Positions 7,757-17,746 of a DNA stretch of 43,185 nucleotides are shown one piece after another. The first letter of the stretch is position 1, and every line of letters starts with the position of its first letter. Position numbers and translations under genes: made by a program. Origin of the DNA: Chitinophaga pinensis (GTDB lineage: Bacteria > Bacteroidota > Bacteroidia > Bacteroidales > GCA-2748055); assembly GCA_945863035.1 (NCBI GenBank), contig CAMAZH010000019.1, positions 1-43,185 on the forward strand. Reading direction: 5' to 3'. The notes beneath the pieces were generated by a model, which made no database searches, was not told the DNA's origin, and worked only from the letters and a program-made list of their open reading frames with translations.

Positions 7757-10700
7757 ATGCAAAAAAACAGGAATGTCTTTAAACTAGACAAGGAATATTT
7801 TAATAAGGTAAAACGCATAATGAAATTAAGCACGATCCTTCTTTTTGCTGTAGTGATCACTATGTCTGCGGCGTCTGCCTATCCGCAAATTGCCAGGCTT
7901 ACGCTAAACCTCGAAGATGTTAATATTCAGGGCGTTATAGATGCCGTTGAGAGTCAGAGCCAATATATTTTTCTATTGAAGGATGACGTCTTGAAATCCA
8001 ACAAAAAAGTTACCATAAAGATAGAAAATGAGACCCTTGACAATATCTTGGTTCCTATCTCGGAAAGCCTTGATTTTAATTACATTATAAACGAACGTCA
8101 GGTAATAATCTATCAGAAAGCACAGAGGCAATCATCAAAGGAAATAATTCAAACTCAAAACAGAAATTTACGGGTACTTATTGAAAGAGGTGAGGTTTAT
8201 GGTGTGGTAAGCGAGGCTGAAACCGGCAAGGCACTGCCCTTTGCCCAGATTGTTATAAAGGGAACCACTATTGGGACCATTTCCGATGCAGAGGGAAGTT
8301 ATGTCCTTTCTGGTATTCCTGCTGGTAACCAGATTATTGTCTTTTATTTTTTGGGATATGAAAAATTGGAGAAACCTGTGACAATAATCGCAGATAGTAA
8401 AATCCGGGTTAATATTTCTTTGAAAACGATGAGCATACTCGCCTCGGAGGTAGTTATTACCAAGCAGGCAAAAGGGCAAATGAAGGCCATAAACAAGCAG
8501 CTTAATTCCAACGAAATAATGAATGTTGTTTCGGCTGAGCGCATTCAGGAAATGCCCGATGCCAACGCGGCAGAAACCGTGTCAAGGCTCCCGGGAGTCT
8601 CACTTCAGCGCGAAGGGGGAGAAGGTAGCAAATTGGTAATCCGTGGGTTAGCTCCCAAATACAACAAAATCTCTATTGAAGGGGTGTCGATGCCTTCGAC
8701 TGGTGGAGAAGACAGGAGCGTTGATGTAAGTATGATCTCACCCTATTCACTCGATGGAATCGAAGTTGTAAAAGCAATTACTGCCGATAAGGATGCTGAT
8801 TACATGGGCGGTTCGGTAAACTTCAAATTGCGAAAGGCTGAAGCCGGTTTTAAATCGAGCATTATAGTTCAGGGGGGGTATAATAACTTAAAGAACACAT
8901 ACAGCGACTTTATGATAGTTGCCAACGCAGGAAACCGCTTCCTTTCGGATAAGTTGGGCGTTTATGTACAGGGGAATATTGAGGACAGGAATAGGAGCTC
9001 AAATGAATTGTTTGCCTATATCGGGCATTACAGAACACCGGTATTGGATGAAAACAATGTGCTGACAACGGGAGGATTATCCCTGATCGATAATATCAGG
9101 CATCGAAACAGGTACGGGGCAACGCTGGTTCTCGATTACAAATTGCCTCAGGGAAGTATCCAATTTAATAACATCCTTAGTCAGAGCATAACTTCAACTC
9201 AGGTCTTTACTGAAATGTACACCAGTGGAAGAACCCATGAATATCAAACTGGTGATAATCTCAACAATTTATTAATAATGACGAATGTGTTGGATTATAC
9301 TCAGCGTTTTGGGAAATTTGAGGTTTTCGGAAAAGTATCTCATTCTCTGTCCTACAATAAGACTCCTCAGGCCCTAAGTTTTCATTATGTTCAGGGAGAT
9401 GGTATGTCGAGTGATGTTTTTGCCCAGCCCCTGGCTCCCGAAGATATCCTTGATTATGCCACTCTTAACGATTCAATCGCCTACTTAACCGCTATTAATA
9501 ATGGATATGGATTAAGCGAACAGGTTCATCTTGAGGGAGAATTCAATCTGAAATATAATTTCGTTCTGACGGACAAAATTACAGGAAATATAAAATCAGG
9601 TTTTAAATATCGGCAAATTGCCAACAACTATGATTATGATGTCCATTCAGGAGTCATGAACTTGGGGAGCGGAACCACCCAGAAAAATGCGGTACTGGAA
9701 GCATTCCCATGGATGCAGGAAATCGCCCCCTTAGGTAGCGCACACCTGCCTTATTTAATGTTTGAGGACAAAGGAGCAATTGCGGATGAGTTTTTAGGAG
9801 GCCGATATACTTTAGGGCCTAGAGGAGATATCGATCTGATGCACGACGTTTTGACTGTCATAAAAGAATCAACGGTAAGCCAGACAGGAATAAGTGAAAC
9901 CTACCATTATAATGATTTCTTGTCCAACACTTATGATTATCAGGGTACTGAGTATTTGTCAGCCGCTTACTTGATGAGCGAGTTAAACATTGGGAATAAA
10001 CTAGTTTTTATTCCTGGTGTGAGATTCGAGAAGAATATGACCAGTTACAATGCGCTGAGAGGAAAATCTTCTTTGCCTTTTCCTGATACCAAGTATGTCA
10101 GAACCGACACTTTGATGAACCATTCGGATCAGTTTATATTGCCAATGATTCACTTAAAATATTCTCCGTTTAAGTGGTTTAATGTCAGGCTGGCTTACAC
10201 GGCCACTCTTTCACGCCCCAGTTTCAATGTTATTATTCCAAGATATGACATTGGAACAACTATTGTCAGCTGGAATAATTTTGCATTGAAACCTGAGTTT
10301 TCCAGGAATTACGATGTGTACTTTTCATTTCGGCAGAATAAATTGGGATTGTTTACAATTGGCGGTTTCTCCAAAGACATTGAGAATAAGATATTCCCAA
10401 TGGACAAGCGGGTAATCTTGGATGCCTCGGAATATAATCTGCCGGAATCTGTGGAAGGCAAATATATTTACACACAAATAAATAACGAGAACAATGCCAA
10501 AGTTAGGGGGGTTGAAATCGACTGGCAGACATCTTTTTGGTACCTGCCAGGGGCCTTAAAAGGGATTGTGCTGAATGTAAATTACACAACGATTTTCTCG
10601 GAGGCCAAATATCCCAGAACCGTAATTGAGTCGGAATGGGATCCCAATACTTTTTCTTATACTTTTAAAAATATTGATGATTACTATACCGCGCCATTGG

Positions 10701-11041
10701 TATTTCAACCGAAGGATATTGTCAATTTTTCAGTAGGCTACGATTATAAGGATTTCTTCGCCCGAATTTCAATGCTCTATCAAGCCAAAGTTTTTCAGGG
10801 CCCCTCTTTTTGGCCTGAGTTGGTTAACTATTCCGATGATTATGTCCGTTGGGATTTATCAGTTAAACAGGAACTTCCATGGTATGGAATACAAGTATTC
10901 TGCAATTTGAATAATCTCACCAACGCCAAAGACGTTTTGCTTAACCGAGGGTCTGGTTATACCAGCTCAATGCAGCATTATGGAAGAACTGTGGACATAG
11001 GCTTACGGATAAACATGGATTATAAAAAAACCAGTCCATAA
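7757..11041 (+). CDS. TonB-dependent outer-membrane receptor with STN signalling domain
   Basis: 1094 residues. A signal peptide ends around residue 44 (hydrophobic LSTILLFAVVITMSAASA, then YPQ). Next come a secretin/TonB short N-terminal (STN) domain (about 46-118), a carboxypeptidase-regulatory-like domain (about 148-235, GVVSEAETGKALPFAQI onward), a plug (about 255-365, with RLPGVSLQREGGEGS and VIRGLAP) and a long beta-barrel ending in an aromatic-rich C-terminus. The STN domain is the part that contacts a FecR protein, matching the anti-sigma gene just upstream. Substrate import is energised by TonB/ExbBD encoded elsewhere. No SusD-type lipoprotein gene follows, unlike classical polysaccharide-utilisation loci. 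Its neighbours suggest an oligosaccharide ligand, but nothing in the sequence itself proves this. Confidence 0.92.
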   Translation: MQKNRNVFKLDKEYFNKVKRIMKLSTILLFAVVITMSAASAYPQIARLTLNLEDVNIQGVIDAVESQSQYIFLLKDDVLKSNKKVTIKIENETLDNILVPISESLDFNYIINERQVIIYQKAQRQSSKEIIQTQNRNLRVLIERGEVYGVVSEAETGKALPFAQIVIKGTTIGTISDAEGSYVLSGIPAGNQIIVFYFLGYEKLEKPVTIIADSKIRVNISLKTMSILASEVVITKQAKGQMKAINKQLNSNEIMNVVSAERIQEMPDANAAETVSRLPGVSLQREGGEGSKLVIRGLAPKYNKISIEGVSMPSTGGEDRSVDVSMISPYSLDGIEVVKAITADKDADYMGGSVNFKLRKAEAGFKSSIIVQGGYNNLKNTYSDFMIVANAGNRFLSDKLGVYVQGNIEDRNRSSNELFAYIGHYRTPVLDENNVLTTGGLSLIDNIRHRNRYGATLVLDYKLPQGSIQFNNILSQSITSTQVFTEMYTSGRTHEYQTGDNLNNLLIMTNVLDYTQRFGKFEVFGKVSHSLSYNKTPQALSFHYVQGDGMSSDVFAQPLAPEDILDYATLNDSIAYLTAINNGYGLSEQVHLEGEFNLKYNFVLTDKITGNIKSGFKYRQIANNYDYDVHSGVMNLGSGTTQKNAVLEAFPWMQEIAPLGSAHLPYLMFEDKGAIADEFLGGRYTLGPRGDIDLMHDVLTVIKESTVSQTGISETYHYNDFLSNTYDYQGTEYLSAAYLMSELNIGNKLVFIPGVRFEKNMTSYNALRGKSSLPFPDTKYVRTDTLMNHSDQFILPMIHLKYSPFKWFNVRLAYTATLSRPSFNVIIPRYDIGTTIVSWNNFALKPEFSRNYDVYFSFRQNKLGLFTIGGFSKDIENKIFPMDKRVILDASEYNLPESVEGKYIYTQINNENNAKVRGVEIDWQTSFWYLPGALKGIVLNVNYTTIFSEAKYPRTVIESEWDPNTFSYTFKNIDDYYTAPLVFQPKDIVNFSVGYDYKDFFARISMLYQAKVFQGPSFWPELVNYSDDYVRWDLSVKQELPWYGIQVFCNLNNLTNAKDVLLNRGSGYTSSMQHYGRTVDIGLRINMDYKKTSP

Positions 11042-11135
11042 GCATCTTTTCATTCCTTCCATCTCAGTAGGCTTGTTGCTGTAATTCTCTTTACCATTTC
11101 ATAACGATTGAAATTAACAATTTAAAACTACCCTC

Positions 11136-12827
11136 ATGAAAAAACTTGTCTCCATTAACGTTTTTTTCTTTGCCCTTGTTTTTTGCTTGTGGAGCAACAA
11201 TGTGATGGCGCAGAAAGCCGACACTGTTACTGTTATAGCGCAATTGCCTGGCGATTTATACAAATTCATACTGGCCGACACAACTGCTACAGGCGAACGA
11301 ACCAACCCGAACCGGTTTTACAGGCTTGAGAGAGAAAAAGTATATGTGGTAAACGCCACGATGTATTTCAATTTTGACCTTAACCTCATCGCTGATGACG
11401 ACGATCCTTATAATCCCAAGCGCCCCCCCATGCTGATTAACGGTAAACTGGCTGATGGGTCAAATAATATGATTCTGATAGCACTAATGACACAGAAAAC
11501 CAAGACTCTGATAAAGAATGTTTTTCTTCAAGGGGTAAGCACAACACGAACCCAGGGCGATTGGAATAATGCGATTTCCATCGGCGCTGACAGTATCAGA
11601 TTAACTTTGGATAACTGTGTTTTCAATGGTTTTGGTGCCTCATGCGTGGTTATGTGGAGTAAAGACAATACTTTGATTGTGAGAAATTCCATTTTCAGAA
11701 ATCTGGTTGTGGACCATCCCTTTGCCGGACAATTACTGGTCAACAGCGGAGCTTTGCAGCAAGATACCATTATTGTCACAAACAATACCTCATTCAACAA
11801 CAACTCCTATTTTTGGGCCCCCCTTCAAGTAATCCTCAAATATGAGAAAATTGAGCATAATACCCTTTTCACCTCCATGGTTAATGTTCTTTATTCACCC
11901 TGGATGCTTAATTCTGAGATCAGGAGCAACATTTTTTACGGAATGCTTGCCTATGGGCAGAAAGAAAGTGAGATTTCCGGTGGATGGTACGATTTTAACA
12001 GTAGTGTTAGCAGTATTATCAGCATTGTTAAAGCAAGTTCGTTTATACTAAGTAAAGCAGGGCTTACAGAAGCCGATCGGAAGATCAATGTGAGCCATAA
12101 TGTCTATTATTGGCCGCAGAAAATGAAGGACTATTGGGCAAGTCAACCTGACCTTACTCCCAGCGACCTATGGATGAATGACCGAACCAAGTCGATGTTT
12201 GATGATAACGTTAATTACCCGGATTTAACTGCCGAGAATAACATTTCAGCTGATCCGCAATTTAATCCTGAAATGGAATCCTGGGTTGTTGACAGTGTGA
12301 TTTACTGGGCGAATAACATGAGGATAAACAACTCTTCAACCTTCCGTAATTATAATTTGGGCAGTGTGGATTTTTTAATACCCGCATGGCCACTTCCTGA
12401 AAAACTAAACTATTCAAATGCCTTGTTATACACTGCGGGTCATGATGGCCTACCTGCAGGCGATTTGAATTGGTTCCCAACCGAAAAGAACAAATGGAAT
12501 GCATTGAACGGTTTCCCACAGGAACAAATAATTCTGGGAATTGAGGATAACAAACAGAATGTCTCAAGCAACTTTCTTTTGGCCAATTATCCTAACCCCG
12601 TTAGCCTTTCGACAACTTTTACCTTCAGTTTACCGCATTCCGGAAATGCGATGCTAAATATCTACAATGCCCAAGGGAAACTCCTGACAACATTGGTTAA
12701 CAATAGGCTTGAAGCAGGTCGCCATTCAATTGATTTCAATACTGGAGAACTTGCGTCAGGCTTGTATTTCTATCAACTGCAATTCAACAATCGTTTAGAA
12801 ACTGGAAAAATGATCTTAAATAAGTAA
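11136..12827 (+). CDS. Secreted beta-helix-like protein with T9SS sorting domain
   Basis: 563 residues with a signal peptide (cleavage near VMAQ, about residue 26). The middle (about 90-320) is rich in short strand-turn units with N-containing turns, such as LDNCVFNGFG, VRNSIFRNL, VTNNTSFNNNS, RSNIFYG and VSHNVYY, the pattern of a right-handed parallel beta-helix like those of pectate lyases and other polysaccharide-binding enzymes. Residues from about 485 form a type IX secretion C-terminal sorting domain (ANYPNPVS, a middle LNIYNAQGKLL and ASGLYFYQL), so the protein is expected at the cell surface or released. Catalytic residues could not be assigned. It lies 94 bases after the receptor and 54 before the repeat protein, probably in one transcript. 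Confidence 0.75.
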   Translation: MKKLVSINVFFFALVFCLWSNNVMAQKADTVTVIAQLPGDLYKFILADTTATGERTNPNRFYRLEREKVYVVNATMYFNFDLNLIADDDDPYNPKRPPMLINGKLADGSNNMILIALMTQKTKTLIKNVFLQGVSTTRTQGDWNNAISIGADSIRLTLDNCVFNGFGASCVVMWSKDNTLIVRNSIFRNLVVDHPFAGQLLVNSGALQQDTIIVTNNTSFNNNSYFWAPLQVILKYEKIEHNTLFTSMVNVLYSPWMLNSEIRSNIFYGMLAYGQKESEISGGWYDFNSSVSSIISIVKASSFILSKAGLTEADRKINVSHNVYYWPQKMKDYWASQPDLTPSDLWMNDRTKSMFDDNVNYPDLTAENNISADPQFNPEMESWVVDSVIYWANNMRINNSSTFRNYNLGSVDFLIPAWPLPEKLNYSNALLYTAGHDGLPAGDLNWFPTEKNKWNALNGFPQEQIILGIEDNKQNVSSNFLLANYPNPVSLSTTFTFSLPHSGNAMLNIYNAQGKLLTTLVNNRLEAGRHSIDFNTGELASGLYFYQLQFNNRLETGKMILNK

Positions 12828-12881
12828 TGAATTAGAATTAGCTGAAATTAAAAACTATCAATTTAACTTAAAATTAAAACT

Positions 12882-15599
12882 ATGAAAAAACTCATCTCAA
12901 TGTTGCTTCTGGCTTTTTTAGCATTTTTTGTTAATCAAGCTTCAGCACAAGTCACATCCTACGAACAGAATTTTAATGAAGTTGTGGACACTGTATTATG
13001 GAAAACCTTAGGGGGAGAAAATGGTATTGTCCCGACGGTGCAAGACGGTGCGCTGAAATACACCTGCACCTCAAATGAAAGTTTCTGGTTCCAGGCACAG
13101 ATCAGGTTCTGGGCTTTGCCTGTTCCTGTTGTTCTTTATTTAAAAAATTACCCGTATATTAGTTTTAGAGCCATGGCAGAGCCTGGAGCAACTTACAATG
13201 GAATTGAACTTGATTCCGTAACGGTTGCTTTTACCGACAATTATGGTGAATATCTCAGCAGAAAGATTCCTGCCGACGGAACATGGCATGAACTGTTGTT
13301 TTATATTTCCGAAACCCTTAAAGAAACCTATGTTGGTCATGATCAGTTATGGATCAATCCGGGATTAAGCGTTGCCGATGGCCATTTTACAAATGTGTTT
13401 AAAGGCAACGTATGGATTGATGATTTCAAAGCAGGTAAGGCTGCATCTCCTTCACTTATTACTGAATTGGAGGATGCAAAAGCTCAGGTATCTGCTGTAA
13501 CCATTGGTACAGCCCCTGAAGAATATTCTCAGGTAAACGTCGATGCTATTAACGCTGTAATTGCAGAGGCAGAAGCAATTGTTGCAGGCAAAGATTTGGA
13601 AGAGATGGAAACGGCTTTGGTTGATTTAAGGTATTATCTGTCCTTGTTCCGCGCAAATTGGGATTATCCGGTATTGACTTCATTTGACGAGGATTTTAGC
13701 GGAATTATCAAAGACGAAATCTGGAATACTCTGGGTGGGGAAAATGGAATAGTCCCAACTTTGGAGGACGATGCACTGAAATATACCTGCACCTCCAATG
13801 GAAGTTTCTGGTTCCAGGCCCAGCTCAGGTTCGGTGTAGCTCCCCGTCCGGTTGTGTTTTTTCTGAAAAATTACCCGTATGTTAGTTTCAGGGCTAAAGC
13901 AGAACCTGGTGCAACTTATGATGGTTATGAGCTGGATTCCGTGAACGTTGCTTTTACCGACAATTATGGAGAGTATTTGAGCGGAAAAATTCCGGCTGAC
14001 GGAACTTGGCATACATTGGTGTTTTTTCTTTCTGAAACGCTAAAGGAAAGCTATGTCGGACATGATCAAATGTGGGTAAATCCGGGCCTTGTGGTTACAG
14101 ATGGTCATTTTTCGCACGAATTTGTTGGAACCGTTTGGATCGACGACTTCAGGGTGGGCAAAGCAGGATCGCCTGCTCTGTTGACTCTAATTGATGAAGC
14201 AAAGGCTGCAATTGCTTCTGCTGTCGTTGGGACGGCTCCTGAGCAATACAATCAGGCAAAGGTAGATGCTCTCAATTCTTATATTGCTACTGCTGAAGCA
14301 ATAGCAGCAACTCACGATCTCTTGACTATGGAAGATGCCGAAACCGACTTGAAATACTACCTTTCAGTGTTCCGGGCAAATTGGGATTATCCTAAATTAA
14401 CTTCCTTTGAAGAAAACTTTAGTGGTATTTATAAGGAGGAAATTTGGAATACGCTTGGTGGGGAAAATGGCATAGTTCCTTCATTTGAGGAAGGTGCACT
14501 AAAATATTCCTGCACTTCGAATGGAAGTTTCTGGTTCCAGTCTCAGCTCAGGTTCTGGGCTCAGCCAATTCCAATTGTTTTTTATTTTAAGGAGAACCCC
14601 TATGTTGGTTTTAGAGCCAAGGCTGAGCCGGGTGCAACCTACGACGGTTATGAACTCGATTCTGTCAATGTAGCATTTACCGACAATTATGGGGAGTATC
14701 TTAGTGGTAAGATACCGGCTGACGGTACATGGCATGAGTTGGTGTTTTTCCTTTCCGAGACATTGAAAGACAGCTATGTGGGCCATGATCAAATGTGGGT
14801 AAATCCAGGCCTTGTTGTAACGGATGGTCATTTTTCCCACGAGTTTATCGGTACGGTTTGGATCGATGATTTCAAATGCGGATCAGCCGTAATCCTTCCG
14901 GATGCTACAAACCTTGAAGCTGTTATTGATTCGTCCAAATCGGTTGTGGAAGCGGCCGTAATAGGATCAGCAAATGGTGAATTTACCCAGGAAATGGCAG
15001 ATGCAGCAAACCTTGCTATTGCCTATGCTGAAACTCAGCTTGGAGAATTAACCCAGGAAAAAGTTGATAATGCAATTATTCGTCTAAGAGGCGCGATGTC
15101 GCTATTTGTAGCTAACTCAACAAGCATCGAAGAACTCAATGCTCTTATTGTAAGCTCAAAGGAAATCGTGGCAAACGCCGTGATTGGTGGGGCTAACGGC
15201 GAGTACACTCAGGAATCTGTTGATGCTGCTAATACTGCAATTGCCGCTGCTGAAACACATCTTGAAGGAATTTCGCAGGCTATTGTCGACCAGGCCGTTG
15301 CCGATTTGGAAGCCGCAATGTCACTGTTTGTTCCTCTGTCGGGTGTTTCTGTTGACCAAATTGAAGAACTGCAATTTGGCATCTACCCAAACCCTGTCGG
15401 TAATGTGATGACCATCAAAAATGTGGCGGGATATACCGATGCGAACATTTATTCTCTTAAAGGTCAGTTTATTATGAAGGTGAGCCTGAATAATGAGGAA
15501 AGTGTGAAAATCGAACTTTCAGATATTGAGCCAGGTGTTTATGTGATCAACCTGACTTCAGGCAAAGGAATCGTTACGAGACAGTTTGTTAAAAAATAA
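12882..15599 (+). CDS. Secreted modular repeat protein: three jelly-roll-like modules, four FIVAR-like modules, T9SS tail
   Basis: 905 residues. Signal peptide to about residue 22 (NQASAQ). Three beta-rich modules begin at residues 25, 266 and 507, each opening with TSYEQNF or TSF(D/E)E(D/N)F and containing WxTLGGENGIVP, FWFQ, a DSVxVAFTDNYGEYLS stretch and WIDDF. They look like carbohydrate-binding-type beta sandwiches, but no family is certain. The first two are each followed by a helical FIVAR-like module (YYLSLFRANWDYP and YYLSVFRANWDYP mark the ends), and two more FIVAR-like modules follow the third (about 674-745 and 748-820, NGEFTQE and NGEYTQE). A T9SS sorting domain begins at about 830 (FGIYPNPVGN). 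No catalytic domain is seen; it is likely a surface glycan-binding or scaffold protein replacing a SusD-type binder. The function is inferred from architecture only. Confidence 0.8.
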   Translation: MKKLISMLLLAFLAFFVNQASAQVTSYEQNFNEVVDTVLWKTLGGENGIVPTVQDGALKYTCTSNESFWFQAQIRFWALPVPVVLYLKNYPYISFRAMAEPGATYNGIELDSVTVAFTDNYGEYLSRKIPADGTWHELLFYISETLKETYVGHDQLWINPGLSVADGHFTNVFKGNVWIDDFKAGKAASPSLITELEDAKAQVSAVTIGTAPEEYSQVNVDAINAVIAEAEAIVAGKDLEEMETALVDLRYYLSLFRANWDYPVLTSFDEDFSGIIKDEIWNTLGGENGIVPTLEDDALKYTCTSNGSFWFQAQLRFGVAPRPVVFFLKNYPYVSFRAKAEPGATYDGYELDSVNVAFTDNYGEYLSGKIPADGTWHTLVFFLSETLKESYVGHDQMWVNPGLVVTDGHFSHEFVGTVWIDDFRVGKAGSPALLTLIDEAKAAIASAVVGTAPEQYNQAKVDALNSYIATAEAIAATHDLLTMEDAETDLKYYLSVFRANWDYPKLTSFEENFSGIYKEEIWNTLGGENGIVPSFEEGALKYSCTSNGSFWFQSQLRFWAQPIPIVFYFKENPYVGFRAKAEPGATYDGYELDSVNVAFTDNYGEYLSGKIPADGTWHELVFFLSETLKDSYVGHDQMWVNPGLVVTDGHFSHEFIGTVWIDDFKCGSAVILPDATNLEAVIDSSKSVVEAAVIGSANGEFTQEMADAANLAIAYAETQLGELTQEKVDNAIIRLRGAMSLFVANSTSIEELNALIVSSKEIVANAVIGGANGEYTQESVDAANTAIAAAETHLEGISQAIVDQAVADLEAAMSLFVPLSGVSVDQIEELQFGIYPNPVGNVMTIKNVAGYTDANIYSLKGQFIMKVSLNNEESVKIELSDIEPGVYVINLTSGKGIVTRQFVKK
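12954..14900 (+). repeat. Three in-frame coding repeats with a 723-bp (241-codon) period
   Basis: Equivalent threonine codons start at 12954, 13677 and 14400, so units one and two are exactly 723 bp. The third unit has the beta-rich module only, and the following helical modules diverge. Units two and three resemble each other more closely than either resembles unit one (for example LSGKIPADGTWH and GHDQMWVNPGL are shared only by these two), suggesting stepwise duplication. Confidence 0.85.
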
Positions 15600-15631
15600 G
15601 CTTAAGTAAACAGTAGCGCTTGCCAGTAAAT

Positions 15632-15681
15632 CCAAGGTTAACGATTAGAGACCCTGAACAGGGTTCAATCGTTAACCTTGG
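15632..15681 (+). terminator. Long hairpin downstream of the modular repeat protein
   Basis: A perfect 15-bp stem (CCAAGGTTAACGATT at 15632-15646 with its complement at 15667-15681) encloses a second short stem, ACCCTG/CAGGGT, at the tip. It starts 32 bases after the stop codon. No strong T run follows (CCTTTAATC), so it may protect the 3' end or terminate without a classical tract. The remaining spacer to 15818 holds no gene. Confidence 0.55.
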
Positions 15682-15817
15682 CCTTTAATCAAATTTTGAT
15701 TCTGCAGACAATCATGCATTAACAAAGTTTCAAACCATATTATGAATAAGTATGGAAAATCGAATCGCCAACTCCTGCTTTCCGGTATTGCACAAATTGT
15801 ATTAAATACTTAATGAA

Positions 15818-17713
15818 ATGAAGAAAAGCCAAATTTTGATTGTAAGCCTTGTTATCGCAATGTTCTTTACCAGTTATGTCAGGGCTTATGGCGTTTCTGA
15901 TATTAGTATCGTGTCTTTTAAATTTGAAAGAACCGTTTTAAGATCAGGGGACGAGATACCTGTTGTTGCAAGGATATGGAATAATAGTCTGAATGATGCT
16001 ACGGTAAATGTCGGGGTTCGGTTGTCCGAAAACCTTGCCCTAATTAAGGGTTCCGCTGTAACGGAACTAGTAATGCCTCTTCTCACCTATAGTGAGATAA
16101 GGTGGAGTGTTACAGCCTCTCAAACCGGAGTTGTTTCTTCCGAGCTTTATATTGTTGTTGGTGTCGGTGATACTATCAAATCCGAAATTTCCTCAACAGT
16201 AACTGATCAATTTTGGCAACAAAAGGAATTTTTGCTGAGTGCTTGGTCTCCTCCATCATCCATGCAAGCCGCTTATGATTATTACAAAGGAGCTAACTTT
16301 GATTTTAACCTCATGATTAACTCTCCCTTTTCAACAGGGGTAAACTTAGTCAGAAATAATACCATGAAGTGTTTTGTCGTGATTTCAGAAGTCATACCAA
16401 ATTATGGGGCAAAACTTTACGGTTCCGAGGGATCTCCCCCGGAAATAACAGACGGGGACCTTGCTCTGATGGATCCGACAATCAATGCCTACAAAAATGA
16501 GCCGGCTGTTGAAGGTTATTCAATAATTGATGAACCCGGAGCCTCACGCTTTGCTAATTTGGCAAAAGTAGTTTCCTACTTAAAATTGAAAGACCCCTCA
16601 AAACTTGCCTATATTAATTTGTTTCCTACCTATGCCTCCAATGAGCAATTAAATACCTCGTCATATTCCGAATACGTGTCGCGTTTCCTGGATGAGGTAA
16701 AACCCGAAATGTTGAGTTATGATCATTATCATTTTTTCACGAGTTATGACGGCGACGATTACTTCAATAATCTAGGAATCATTCGTGATTTCTCTTTGAA
16801 ATATGATATCCCCTACACCAACATCATCCAATTGATAGGTACTGAACTTGAGTTTTCGCCCAAAGCACCGGCTCTGAATTGGAGAACACCAACACGCGAG
16901 GAGCATCGGTTTTTGGTGTACTCCTCTCTCGCTTATGGCTATACCGGGATTGTTTGGTTCCATTGGCAAAATACTTGGGGGATGACGGGTTTTGTTGCAA
17001 CTAAAAAGGCTGAGTTGTATGCCACTGTTACCCAATTGAACAAGGAAATAAAAAACATTGGAAACGAATTGTTCAACTTGAAATCTGTTGGTGCATACCA
17101 TGTAAACAACATACCCAGCGGATCATTAGGGTTGCCCGCTGGCGAAATAGTAAAAGGCATAGCGGGAAGCCATAGTTATGTTGCAGGTATTTTCAGGGAT
17201 TCCCTGTCTGCCGACTATTTCATGATTATGAATAAGGACTATACCGCCGAATCCCAAACAACGATATCGTTACAATACAAATTGTCGAAGTTGGAGTATT
17301 TTGATGCGGATGCTGATATCTGGGTTAACCTGAGCGAATTTAAAGAAGGCAGCTCAGGAAGTGAATTCTCAATCGTAATTCCTGCCGGCGCAGGAATACT
17401 TTTCAGACCGACCTGGAACACTGTTGGCGCTAGGGAAATCTCTTCACCTTCCGGACTTGAGTACCTGCGAAATTACCCGAATCCATTTAATACATATACA
17501 ACTATCGAATATAGCATTTCTGATAACCAGGAAGTTGAACTGAGTATTTTTAATATGCTTGGCGAAAGGGTTTTAACTTTTGAAAAGGAGTATAGGAGAA
17601 AAGGTATCTATACTGAGAACTTTGATGCTTCCAATCTTCCTGCTGGTGTCTACTTCATGACTTTAAAATCAGATAAAGGAATTCGAACTGAACGAATGAT
17701 ATACTCGCGATAG
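15818..17713 (+). CDS. Putative glycoside hydrolase (D-E-P family), T9SS-secreted, copy 1
   Basis: 631 residues. Signal peptide (about 1-24), an Ig-like/CARDB-like domain (about 27-130, LRSGDEIPVVARIWNNS), a TIM-barrel-like catalytic region (about 140-535) and a T9SS sorting domain (about 545-631, LRNYPNPFNTYTTIEY). The barrel carries YSIIDEPGASRF, whose Asp-Glu pair resembles the acidic dyads of TIM-barrel glycosidases such as GH123 and GH20, and conserved aromatic segments (DHYHFF, WRTPTREEHRFLVY, GIVWFHWQ) expected in a sugar-binding cleft. I cannot place it in a numbered GH family. The next gene is a full-length paralogue 33 bases downstream, and the barrel recurs in the gene after that. 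The most likely role is cleavage of an extracellular glycan. Confidence 0.65.
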   Translation: MKKSQILIVSLVIAMFFTSYVRAYGVSDISIVSFKFERTVLRSGDEIPVVARIWNNSLNDATVNVGVRLSENLALIKGSAVTELVMPLLTYSEIRWSVTASQTGVVSSELYIVVGVGDTIKSEISSTVTDQFWQQKEFLLSAWSPPSSMQAAYDYYKGANFDFNLMINSPFSTGVNLVRNNTMKCFVVISEVIPNYGAKLYGSEGSPPEITDGDLALMDPTINAYKNEPAVEGYSIIDEPGASRFANLAKVVSYLKLKDPSKLAYINLFPTYASNEQLNTSSYSEYVSRFLDEVKPEMLSYDHYHFFTSYDGDDYFNNLGIIRDFSLKYDIPYTNIIQLIGTELEFSPKAPALNWRTPTREEHRFLVYSSLAYGYTGIVWFHWQNTWGMTGFVATKKAELYATVTQLNKEIKNIGNELFNLKSVGAYHVNNIPSGSLGLPAGEIVKGIAGSHSYVAGIFRDSLSADYFMIMNKDYTAESQTTISLQYKLSKLEYFDADADIWVNLSEFKEGSSGSEFSIVIPAGAGILFRPTWNTVGAREISSPSGLEYLRNYPNPFNTYTTIEYSISDNQEVELSIFNMLGERVLTFEKEYRRKGIYTENFDASNLPAGVYFMTLKSDKGIRTERMIYSR

Positions 17714-17746
17714 TCAAAAGTGTATAGCCGGATTGAATTTTAAAAA

